Source of the DNA: Azolla caroliniana
Taxonomy: Eukaryota; Polypodiophyta
DNA length: 64,000 nucleotides
Direction: 5' to 3'
Assembly (NCBI GenBank): GCA_043228905.1
Contig: JBHGNT010000001.1
Coordinates: 20,956,001 to 21,020,000, forward strand
A program made the translations under genes and the position numbers. Position 1 is the first letter of the stretch. Each line of letters opens with the position of its first letter. This document shows positions 54,700-64,000 of this stretch, piece by piece. Below the pieces are notes generated by a model that saw only the letters and a program-made list of their open reading frames with translations, did not search any database and was not told where the DNA came from.

Positions 54700-55797
54700 T
54701 GTCGTGAAGATCCGTCACTACGCGCAGATCGTGAGGCGGAACCGCCGGGGTTCTGGACCGGAAGGATTCAAAGTCGGTACAAGCTTTGGTGCAAGCTTTA
54801 GCGAGAAAGTACTTAAGATAGATTGGGAAAGAGAGAAGTTGAGATTAAATGATTGAGAGAGATTGATTGAACTTTTATCTTTAGATTTAAGAAACAAGTT
54901 ACACGATCAATTTGATAACGAATTTCTTCTTCTTAATTTCATAACTAAAAAAAAAACGCATTTTTTCTCCTCCCCCTTCCTTCTTTTATAGATGCTCTCA
55001 TGCATATGATGCATGTGAGGGTACAAGACATGCATAAAATGCATGTTTGCCATTTGGTGCTTATGTATTACATGTGGTGCATGATAACCATGTCACTCAC
55101 TTTAGCTCTCATGTATGAGAATTTACATGTAAAAGTACAATGATAGAAATATAAATTCAACTAAATGGCATGGCTTAATGGTAAGCCAATTGACCCCTAA
55201 CTCAGAGGTGCAAGGTTTGAATCCTTACTTGCCCTCCTTGTATATGTATATATGTATATATATTTATTTATCTAGTCATCGGACGCCGGTTCGCCGGATG
55301 CCGTCGGTTATCGGTGCCTCGTCGGATGCCGTCCGCCGCCTCGCCGTTGTCGGATGCCGGTCTCTCACCGGCGCCGGATGCCTTCGGATCACCGGCTCCA
55401 TCGTCGGTCTGGTTTTGGTTGGCCAAAACCCTTTAACAAGTAGCTAGCCCACCTCCACTCTTAGTTCAAGTTACCTTGAACTCTCTATGCTACACACATA
55501 GACACAAAGATAATATCTTTTGCTCTACCTTATATATGATGAGAGCCATATTTGTCGTGCCTATGTGGGATATCTCACAATTTTCTCTTTTCCTTTCACA
55601 AACTTTATACCCTCATATCTTGACATTTAGTTGTCCATTTCTCGTGTAATAAAGTGCATTCGAAAGCTCCATCATTTTGTACTTAGATATTAAATTTATT
55701 TAAAATGTTATCTTCACAATTATTGTATTATGTGATTCATACTCGATTTTGTACGTTTTATGGGATTTTCACACTATTGCCGAAAATCTTCACGACA
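54700..55797 (-). mobile_element. 3' LTR of the fungal-type gypsy
   Basis: It carries catgcat-type hairpins, a tRNA-like module (55168-55234), AT microsatellites, and gtcggatgccg-type repeats (55275-55400). The right LTR has fewer of those repeats, which explains much of the length difference. Confidence 0.93.
55168..55234 (+). other. tRNA-like module in the left LTR
   Basis: A-box-like tggcttaatggtaag (from 55171) and B-box-like ggtttgaatcc (55214-55224), 43 bases apart. A T-arm-like stem (aagg...cctt) with a 7-base loop can be drawn. Confidence 0.6.
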
Positions 55798-55816
55798 TCC
55801 ACCCCCACCAAACCGC
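55798..55816 (-). other. probable polypurine tract of the fungal-type gypsy
   Basis: The minus strand reads ggtttggtgggggtgga directly before the LTR. Confidence 0.7.
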
Positions 55817-55869
55817 ACGTCCTCCGGTACGTGCCAAGAAGAGAGAAAGTGAGATTTCGGCTACGGTGA

Positions 55870-57657
55870 TCAATTAGATTCCTCCGTGTCTTCATTTACA
55901 TCCGCCCTATTAGGTTTATCGTTGAGGTGATCGAGGTCAAGATCCTTGTCTTGTCTTTTCTTGAAAATCTTTACTCTTTTTCCCGCAATGGGTACGACCA
56001 ACCTTGATCCGTCTAGTTCCGCAAGGTGGTATGTGGCATTATCGTTGACACTTGTCACCACATATGGCCCGAACCATCTTATTGCGAACTTCCTTGTTGT
56101 ATTATGTTGATTGCTAAGGGTGCTGTCGTAAACCAAAACCCAATCCCCTTCTTCAATCTTCTTGGGACGAAGTCGATGCGTGTTGTCGAATTGAACTTTG
56201 TTCTTTACTCGGGCTGCCTCCATCATCTTTCGCGCTTTTTCTAAATCTTTAGGTCTTCTTTCAAGTTACCTTATCCGCGCCGCTAATAACTCTTCTTGGC
56301 TCATCTCGTTCTCCCACGGTATCGCTACCCATGAGGCGATCGTCCTTTCGATGGGCATAATCGGCTTTTGTCCATACATAAGCTCCGTCGGCATATACCC
56401 TGTCACCGAGCTATGTGTCGTTCTATCGGCCCACAAGGCATATGGTAATAGTTGTGGCCAATTCCCGACTCGACCGTTGCATGCCCGTACGATGGCTTTA
56501 ACGATAGGTCCATGCCCTTGCTCGATCTTCCCATTCGCTTTCGGATTGTAGGCAGTTGTGAGGGAGAGCTTCACGCATAGTCTTTCGAAGAGCTCCGTCG
56601 CTTCGTGCACGTCCAACTCCCCTCGGTCGGCCACTATCTTCCCTACACATCCATATCGGCAAACAACCTCTTCAAGTAGAAATTTGCAAACGGCTGAAGT
56701 CGTCTTATTTGTCAAGGCTCTTCCTTCCACTTGATTTGTCAAGTCTTCCCTTGCCAACGCTAAGTACTTCATTTGTCCCACTCCCATTGGCATAGAGACC
56801 AGATCCACCATCCATTTGAAGTGTATGGTGAGTGGGTATGTCGGCTGTAACTCATCACGATGACGTATATTTGAATATATTTGGGAAGTTTCGCATGTGG
56901 ACACAAAATGGAGTACATCTTTGTACATGCTTGGCCACCGATACTTCTCCTTCAACTTTTCGAACGTCGCCCATGTTCCTCTATGACCTGCCCAAGCACT
57001 CTCATGGAATTCGGTCATCAGTGTCTCTTGCTCTTCTTTCTTTACCACCACTCGATGTGGTATTCCTGTCCTTCTTTTTGGATGTCGCCAAAGGAATCCT
57101 CCCTTCAAGAAGTATCGGTAAGCTTTCTTTCGGATTCGTAGGGCCTCCTCCTTTGTCAACGAAGCATCTGTCGTCAATGTTTTTAGGAATCTACCGATGA
57201 GTAACCACTCTCCTTCGCACTCGTTCTCGTTGAAGGCATGGATGGTTTGCTTGTCCTGGTCTTCCGCCGACAATCGAGCCATCTTGAAGAAGTCGAGGGC
57301 GACATCTTCATCTTCCGAAACCATGTTACTTCCATTTGAAAATCTTGCCCTCGACAGCATGTCAGCCATGGCGTTCTTCTTCCCTGCAATGTGACGGATC
57401 TCTGGGTTTAAAGACTTGATGTAGGCGATCCACCTTAGCATAGCAAGATCTGGGGTCGCACATCCCAAGACCATTCCGAGAATTGGGAGACAATCTGTCT
57501 CTATTATCACTTCTGATCCGATAAGGTAATCTTTGTCTGTCTTCACTACCGACACAATACCCCAAAGTTCCCGCTTGACTTGGGCATATCTTTGTTGCCG
57601 TTCGCTGAGAACCTTTGCTCCGAACCGGACGGCATATCGCGCATTATCTTCACCTTC
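55870..57657 (-). pseudogene. fungal-type gypsy RNase H end and integrase
   Basis: On the minus strand: RNase H remainder with the chain QRYAQVKRELWGIV, the zinc-binding region FHESAWAGHRGTW...STC, and the integrase core with WMVDLVSMPMG, IVADRGELD and NGKIEQGHG as the likely D, D and E sites. The C-terminal part reads RWFGPYVV and YHLAELDGSRLVVPIAGKRV. This ELDG-type ending is what I know from basidiomycete elements; no chromodomain follows. Frames break near 56265 and at the TAA of 57658-57660. Confidence 0.85.
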
Positions 57658-59289
57658 TTAATTGATGACCCACCCGATTCCGGTTGGGCTCGTATCTACG
57701 GTCACGTAAATTGGTTTCCCTTCGGCATAGTCGGCCTTCCTTAGTGCCGGAGCTTCAAGAAACAGTTTCTTTAATCTTCGCATCGCATTTGTGTGCTCAT
57801 CTCGCCATTCGAACTTCATTCTTTTCTTTAGTAGTTCATATAATGGTTCGGCGACATGAGCGTAGTGAGGAATCCATATATGATAAAATGCGCACGCTCC
57901 AAGGAACCTTCGAAACTCCGTTTGGTTTTCGCATTCTTCTTTCATGTCTTGGATTGCGTTCACTTTGGATGGCGAGGGCTTCCGGCCATATGCTCCACAT
58001 AAGTGACCTACCACCAAGATCTCCGGTTGCCCGAATGCGGATTTTTCTCCCGAAAATGTCAAATTCGCATCTTCGAGCCTTTGAAGCACCTTCTCGCAAT
58101 CTTTCATATGATCCGCAACGAACTTTCTACAACCTTCCTTATCTTTCGATTCATCTTTCTCCTCATCCGAACATCCTTTTATCGGAATGTCATCCAAGAA
58201 TGGCATCGTGATGTCCAGGATGCAATCCTTCAAGACTTTATTCATGGCATTCACCATATGAGCCACCGAGTTCGTTGTGCCTTGGGGTAAGGTACACATC
58301 CGCACAAGCCCGATCGGAGTCCTCATGGTTGTAATGTCCTGACTATCGATCGCCAATTGGAATTGGTCATATCCGGAGTAGAGATCGGCAATGGAGTAGA
58401 TGGACCGGCCCGCAAATGCTTCGGCAAATTTGTCCACGCTCGGACCGATTCCGGCATTTTGAATTGTCACCTTGTTGACGGGTTGAAGATCTTGGATGAA
58501 TCGCAATGATCCATTCTTCTTCGGCACCGTGAACCACCTATTGGAATAAGGAGCATTCGACGGTTCTAGAATTCCCATACTCACCTTCTCCTTTAAGAGC
58601 TCGATCAGCTTCGGAAGGTGTGCTCTCGGAACCGGTATCGGTTTCAAATTCCAAGGCACATGAGGCACCGTGAAGATCACCATCGGCTCTATAACCTTTG
58701 GGTCGGCGCATCCGATTTCTCGTGGGAAGAATGCGAAAGCCTTCCCATGTCTCTCAAGCATATCGCGAAACATTCGCTCCTCTTCAGGGAGAAGGAAATC
58801 CTCCTTTCCAACTCGTAGCTTCCCCTTCGTCTCTTTGGTGAAGACATGACCTATCTTCTTCGGATCTCTCAAGCTTGGATCGTTAGCGATTTCCTTCATC
58901 TTTTGCCAGCTATCTTCCGGTAGCGGAACCGCAACTGGCTTGATCTTCTTATCCACCGTTTTATATTTCGTGTTGATGTCAGCTTCCTTCATCGAAATGC
59001 CACGACGGTATTCATCGATGATAGCGTACATGTTGACGGAGTTAACCGAAATCACGCGTTGGTTGTGAAGATAGCTCAAGTCCACGACGTCCTCGATTTC
59101 GCCGATGGTGTCATTAAATGAGGCTTCTTCCATAATATGAGTCACAAACTCTCCTTCTTCTATTATGTTTTCTTCTTTTAGCATCTTCTCAAATTCTTGT
59201 ATCCGACGCTTGTGCTTCTTGTCGGGTAGTACTAGTTTACATGCGCCACTAGGTGTGACACATGTTGCTTCTCCTTGCAATCCACACAC
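57658..59289 (-). pseudogene. fungal-type gypsy reverse transcriptase
   Basis: The 543-codon frame holds the linker KYKTVDKKIKPVAVPLPE, then APYSNRWFTVPKKNGSLR, DLYSGYDQFQLA, TLPQGTTNSVAHM and the catalytic MPFLDDIPIKG near 58190. RNase H starts with TVDTSPTGIGWV. It stops at TAA where the next codons continue the domain in frame, so CAA to TAA is likely. The NRWF, TLPQGTTNS and FLDD wording is unlike chromoviruses or Tat/Athila elements. Confidence 0.88.
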
Positions 59290-59354
59290 TCTTCTTTCTT
59301 GTGGGGTCTTGTGATTGCTCGGACTATTTGTGCCCCATGCTTCAATAGTCCGCT

Positions 59355-60681
59355 CTAAAAATCCGAGGATTCGCCTCCGAGACTATCTCGATTCCTTTCA
59401 TGATTGGCTCGCACCGTTAGGAATTGGACCGATCTTTGGTTGTCAAGACTCTTTATTCGTGCGAAGGCTACTCCATTATCGAACACTTTGGTCTCCATCC
59501 GAGATGATGTGATATAAGGTTGCCCTAGGATGACAGGATGCGACACCGATTCTTGTACGAAGAAGTGTTGTTCCATCTCCACATCCCCGATCGTGACTTT
59601 GATATTGGGACAAGCTCCGTACAAGTCCTCCGTAGACTTTGTTGCCGAGCGAATCTTCCATCTGTGGTTTGTATTGATTGGCCATCTTCCTTTTTTGTAG
59701 AAGTTGGTTGACATGAGGTTGATCTCCGAGCCGTGGTCGATCAAGGCTACCACGGTCTCTTTCTTCTCCCCGATCTTCACCGGCGTCTCCGTTGTCGCTC
59801 GTGCCCAATGAGGTCGAGTATAGTGGCTGTCCACCATATGTTCATCGACTTCGTCTCTTGCCATCGTTATGGCATTTGTTTTTGCTTTTTGTGGCTTCTC
59901 TTCTTCCTCGTCTGATTGTTGTCTCTTTCTCTTTACAAGGTCCACGATCGTGTCATGGAACTCCTTCGTAATGCCCAGCAATTCCCTCAAGGACAGTTAC
60001 GTGGCTATCAAGAACTCGTTCTTCGAGAATCTTCTTTAGGTCCGTTGTCTGCTCTATGTCCGACTTTAGCTTATAGGTAGGTATAGTCCTTGTCCTTCGA
60101 GCGGGGTCTTCGACACCAACCTTCACGGGCCGAACCGTTTCTTCAACTCGTATGCTCGGCTCCCCTTTTCGGCTTGATTCTCGTTCCTCCGTTTGTAAAG
60201 GTCGACTCGTCTCCGCATCGTCTTTCTTTTTCGGGTTCCTTGTTTCATGTCTTTTTGATGGACCTTGCTCTTCTATTCTCTTTCTCTTTTCTTCGACGAA
60301 CACCTCGTGGTTGTCACACATCACCTCTCCGAGTATGGTGTTGTCGTCCACCGGATCCGACCACCCGGTTATGCTTTGCATGCTTCGGTCTGCAAGCTCT
60401 ACCTCATTCGATGTGACTTTTTCCTTCTTCTCATATTCGAGAACGGAAGTCCAAAACTTTGCTCCCGCTCTAGCAGCTTCAGTCTTGTCTTTCCCGACTC
60501 TTATTCCGGCCGACGCAGCATATTGCATTGCATCCACATGAATCGCATCGGCATCCTCCATAGATTTCTTCATTCCTCCTCTTCTGAAATTCACCCGTAG
60601 GGGTCTTCTAGTCTCGCTTGAGCAGATCATGTTGTCCTCTATGTATACGATATTTTGTCGAATCGCCTCTCGAAGGCTCAC
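59355..60681 (-). pseudogene. fungal-type gypsy linker and protease
   Basis: 60681-59953 is a charged linker ending TYKLKSDIEQ and LDSHVT, followed after a frameshift near 59990 by LRELLGITKEFHDTIVDL. The protease has LIDHGSEINLMS near 59735, with His in place of the usual Ser or Thr after Asp, and HPVILGQPYI. A stop at 59355 separates it from RT. Confidence 0.82.
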
Positions 60682-61528
60682 ACAATCCTTTATGGCATCT
60701 AAAGGGTTCTTTTCCTTTAGGGCCCCGACGATTCATGTTGGCTAGCGTGACCTTCTCAAACTTCTTCACTAGCTCTTCGATGATGTCGTCATCAATCTTC
60801 TTTTCTTCCACGTTACTTTGTCTTGGCGGCTTAGCTACTTTCAGCGGACTTGCTTTGTCCGTGGTAGTCGATCCCGTCAAGTCGGTGTCATCAACCCATT
60901 GGCGACGCTTGTCGAGCCTATTGCATGCCCGCTTCACTGCGATCCAATCCGCTATGAGCCCATTTGCTTGGGTATCATCTTCGAGAAGAATCCCCAACTC
61001 CCGTCTATCCTTTATGTCCACGGCCTTCAAGAAGTACAAAGTCTTGTCCTCTTCAAGCAACACTTGGTCCGTATTGGGGAGACGACTAAACATCTGGTCG
61101 AATTCGTCATACACCCTCGAGACGCTCATCTTCTTATTCTTCTTCTCTATCCACTTCATCAGGGCATGTCGAGTCATCCTCGCTGAGTCTTCAGTCACGA
61201 ACTCCGCTAGTATTGTTTTCTCGAACTCGGACCATGTTGTCTTACCTTCTTGAAGCTCAATGACGCGTCTTTGGATGTTGTTGGCGACAACTCTCTTGAA
61301 GCTTGCGATTTGACGTTCCTCGGACATGTCCCTCTGATTCATCTCCCTTCTATATGCATAAAGGAACTTCGTAACGTTCCTTCCATCGAATTGGCCCTCG
61401 AGCTCTACGACACGATCGACAGCCTTCTCCACGCTCGCGTCATTGTCCCGAGATCTCATCATTTGCTCGACGATTAGCATCATCCTTTCGAGCTCTCCCG
61501 CTTGGTTGCTTGAGGACGCCATCTCCAA
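60608..61528 (-). pseudogene. fungal-type gypsy gag
   Basis: 306 codons from an ATG 36 bases after the primer site. VVELEGQFDGRNVTKFLYAY and TTWSEFEKTI match the protein of the gag-only element at 32999-34627. Further on are MFSRLP and ELGILLEDD. The frame shifts near 60690 at what may have been a Cys/His site (RCHKGLC). It is complete up to there. Confidence 0.85.
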
Positions 61529-61563
61529 GTATTAATCTCGACTTGATCCTTCCTATTGCCTCT

Positions 61564-61581
61564 TTCACGTCGGGTTCACCA
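61564..61581 (-). other. putative primer-binding site of the fungal-type gypsy
   Basis: The minus strand reads tggtgaacccgacgtgaa, eight bases inside the LTR. It differs from the gag-only element's site at one base. Confidence 0.75.
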
Positions 61582-61589
61582 CTTAATTA

Positions 61590-62646
61590 TGTCGTGAAGA
61601 TCCGTCACTACGCACAGATCGTGTGGCGGAACCGCCGGGGTTCTGGACCGGAGGATTCAAAGTCGGTACAAGCTTTGGCGCAAGCTTTAGTGAGAAAGTA
61701 CTTAAGATAGATTGGGAAAGAGAGAAGTTGAGATTAAACGATTGAGAGAGATTGATTGAACTTTTATCTTTAGATTTAAGAAACAAGTTACATGATCAAT
61801 TTGATAACGAATTTCTTCTTCTTAATTTCATAACAAAAAAAAACGCGTTTTTTCTCCTCCCCCTTCCTTCTTTTATAGATGCTCTCATGCATATGATACA
61901 TGTGAGGGTACAAGACATGCATAAAATGCATGTTTGCCATTTGGTGCTTATGTATTACATGTGGTGAATGATAACCATGTCACTCATTTTAGCTCTCATG
62001 TATGAGAATTTACATGTAAAAGTACAATGATAGAAATATAAATTCAACTAAATGGCATGGCTTAATGATAAGCCACCAATTGACTCCTAACTCGGAGGTA
62101 CAAGGTTCGAATCCTTACTTGCCCTCCTTGTATATGTATATGTATATATATTTATATATTTATTTATCTAGTCACCGGATGTCGTCGCCTTACCGGCGTC
62201 GGATGCCGTCACCGGATTGCGGTCTCTCACCAGCGCCGGATCACCGGCTCCATCGTCGGTCCGGTTTTGGTTGGCCAAAACCCTTTAACGAGTAGCTAGC
62301 TCACCTCCACTCTTAGTTCAAGTTACCTTGAACTCTCTATGCTCCACACATAGACACAAAGATAATATCTTTTGCTCTACCTTATATATGATGAGAGCCA
62401 TATTTGTCGTGCGTATGTGGGATATCTCACAATTTTCTCTTTTCCTTTCACAAACTTTATACTCTCATATCTTGACATTTAGTTGTCCGTTTCTCGTGTA
62501 ATAAAGTGCATTCGAAACCTCCATCATTTTGTACTTAGATATTAAATTTATTTAAAATGTTATCTTCACAATTATTGTATTATGTGATTCATACTCGATT
62601 TTGTACGTTTTATGGGATTTTCACACTATTGCCGAAAATCTTCACA
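61590..62646 (-). mobile_element. 5' LTR of the fungal-type gypsy
   Basis: It is collinear with 54700-55797. The tRNA-like module at 62053-62125 has tggcttaatgataag and a canonical B box, ggttcgaatcc. Confidence 0.93.
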
Positions 62647-62650
62647 ACGG

Positions 62651-64000
62651 TCGCGGACAAAGTGGTAGTGCCCCTCAATGTGCTTGGTCTTGGCGTGGAA
62701 GACGGGGTTCTTCACAAGTTAGATGCTGCTAAGGTTGTCGTAGTAGATCGTCGTTGGAGCGGACACCTCCACCTGTAGATCCTTGAGTAGCCTCTTGAGC
62801 CAAATGGCGTCGCATGTCACAACAGTCGCTCCTCGATACTCAGCCTCCGTGCTCGACAATGCAACTGTTGGCTGCTTTTTACTGCACCATGCGATCGCCA
62901 CACTTCCCAATGAAAATGCATATCCAGATGTTGATCTGCGATCGCTGGCATTTCCGGCCCAATCGACATCCGTGTAACCGACTAACTGCTTGGCTATGCT
63001 TGCCCGATATAGCAACGCCCTATCCTTAGTGCCGCGGACGTAGGGCAATATCCTTTGCGCACACTGAAGGTGTTCGGCCATGGGCTGCGACATAAATTGA
63101 CTAATCAGGCCGACCGGGTAACTAAGATCCGGCCGGGTGATCGTCAAATAAATTAAGCTTCCTACGATCTGTCGAAACCGTGTCGGGTTGCACGCTTGTT
63201 CTGAATCTCGGCGAAGCTTGGCGTTTCTATCTAGAGGAGTTAAGATGGACTTACAGTTTTCCATCACAAACTTGAAAAGCATACTCAACACGTTATGTCG
63301 TTGGTTGATCAGTATGCCTTCGGGGGTGTGGATCACTTCGATCCCTAGGAAGTAATGAAGATCCCCTAGGTTCTTCATGTTGAATGATGCCGCGAATTTG
63401 GACTTTAAGTGGCCAATTTCATCTAGGTTGGCGCCGACGATGTCTAAATCATTAACATAAAGTAAAATACTAATTGTTCCATGTCGACCTTGCCTGACAA
63501 ACAATGAAGAGTCTGATTTGGACGTCGCAAACCCCATCCGATGTAGGTGCTTCGTGATCTTTGCGTTCCACCCTCGTGGGGCTTGTTTTAGTCCGTAGAG
63601 GGATTTCTTCAGTCAGCACACCGCCGAGGTGTTCTTTCTAGACTTAAATCTGAGGGGCTGTACCATGTACATTTGCTCCTCAAGTTCTCCTTGCAGGAAC
63701 GCATTCTTTACATCCATCTGATGTAAATGCCACCCCTTTATTGCGGCTACTACAAGTAGAACACAGACGGTTGTCATCTTCGCGATAGGCGCAAAGGTCT
63801 CATCGTAGTCAATGCCATGATGTTGTGCGTATCCCTTAGCCACTAACTGGGCCTTGTAGCGGTTGATAGAGCCATTGGTGTTGTACTTGACCTTGTACAC
63901 CCACCTACATCCACTCGACTTTACACCCTTCGGGGCGTGAACTAGGTCCCATGTTTCATTTTCTACTAATGTGTGCATCTCCTCCTCCATTGCGGCATGC
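62651..64000 (-). pseudogene. copia RT and RNase H of the interrupted minus-strand copia
   Basis: On the minus strand from the window edge: [45 protein letters not shown], then RT with LLYVND, where the usual box is YVDD, GIEVIHTPEGILI, and RNase H with GYTDVDWAG and [10 protein letters not shown] stop and frameshift lie near 63540-63612. It ends at the acgg target site (62647-62650). The changed catalytic box and the stop make it inactive. Confidence 0.9.

Larger units (their letters stand above)
54700..62646 (-). mobile_element. Ty3/gypsy of a basidiomycete-like lineage
   Basis: It is 7.9 kb with a left LTR of 1098 bp and a right LTR of 1057 bp. LTR ends are tgtcgtgaag and cttcacgaca; the right copy has lost three bases at its end. 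The target duplication is acgg (54696-54699 and 62647-62650). It is inserted in RNase H of a plant copia, so it belongs to this genome. Gag, protease, RT, RNase H and integrase are all recognisable on the minus strand but broken by stops and frameshifts. Confidence 0.93.
53067..64000 (-). mobile_element. minus-strand copia, 3' LTR to RT, running off the window
   Basis: Parts: 3' LTR 53067-53430, polypurine tract, charged tail and RNase H end (to 54699), then the fungal-type gypsy (54700-62650 with its target copy), then RNase H and RT (62651-64000). Removing the gypsy and one acgg rejoins the RNase H frame. It is the same family as the outer copia at 11061. Its 5' part lies outside the window. 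Confidence 0.9.

Noticed and set aside
28880-62125. The tRNA-like modules as functional tRNA genes
   Set aside because: Acceptor stems are not convincing and anticodon arms are imperfect. They are repeated inside LTRs. I report them as modules, not tRNA genes.
54700-62646. Integrated pararetrovirus (caulimovirid)
   Set aside because: It has LTRs, a target duplication and an integrase, and no movement or coat protein motifs. It is a gypsy retrotransposon.
54700-62646. Fungal contamination in the assembly
   Set aside because: The element lies in the RNase H gene of a plant copia, with matching 4-bp duplications and a rejoined frame.

Overview
This window looks like transposon-dense nuclear DNA of a land plant. 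Nearly all of it is LTR retrotransposons (Ty1/copia and several Ty3/gypsy lineages) nested inside one another. I recognise one host gene, with eight exons, at 44408-47529. Plant origin is suggested by copia and chromovirus primer-binding sites matching initiator tRNA-Met (tggtatcagagc), a Tat/Athila-type gypsy and a chromovirus with a C-terminal chromodomain. Two further gypsy lineages are less expected in a flowering plant: a Tcn1/sushi-like element at 22099-28559 and one resembling basidiomycete elements at 54700-62646. They hint at a non-seed plant, but that is only an inference and no species is claimed.

Layout. 1-1126: copia LTR fragments. 1660-6568: a decayed minus-strand copia. 6569-6884: the tail of another minus-strand copia. 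6885-22098: a plus-strand Tat-like gypsy, interrupted by a solo LTR (8011-8628) and by a plus-strand copia (11061-21948). That copia contains a young copia (15048-20377) with a 1357-residue open polyprotein. 22099-28559: a minus-strand Tcn1/sushi-like gypsy, split by a 3.2-kb LTR element that carries a fragment of a host vWA-domain gene. 28560-43535: minus-strand copia remnants that hold a solo chromovirus LTR and a near-intact chromovirus (32224-42418). The 5' LTR of the chromovirus is split by a very young gag-only element (32285-35427). 43536-48769: the host gene, encoding an MPDU1-like PQ-loop protein, and its flanks. 48770-53066: broken plus-strand copias. 53067-64000: a minus-strand copia running off the right edge, interrupted by the fungal-type gypsy (54700-62646).

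The most interesting system is a possible autonomous/non-autonomous pair. The gag-only element and the fungal-type gypsy share a gag N-terminal domain, a primer-binding site, LTR ends of the form TGTCGTG...CACGACA, 4-bp target duplications within ACG(G/T), and a tRNA-like A-box/B-box module inside the LTR. The gag-only element has LTRs differing at one position by eye and one open 542-codon frame with nine basic octapeptide repeats and a tryptophan-rich stretch. I infer that it is mobilised by enzymes of the other lineage.

Insertion boundaries were read by eye from target duplications. Where a duplication is given, removing the insert rejoins the host reading frame or restores the LTR length. 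Divergence figures are hand counts.
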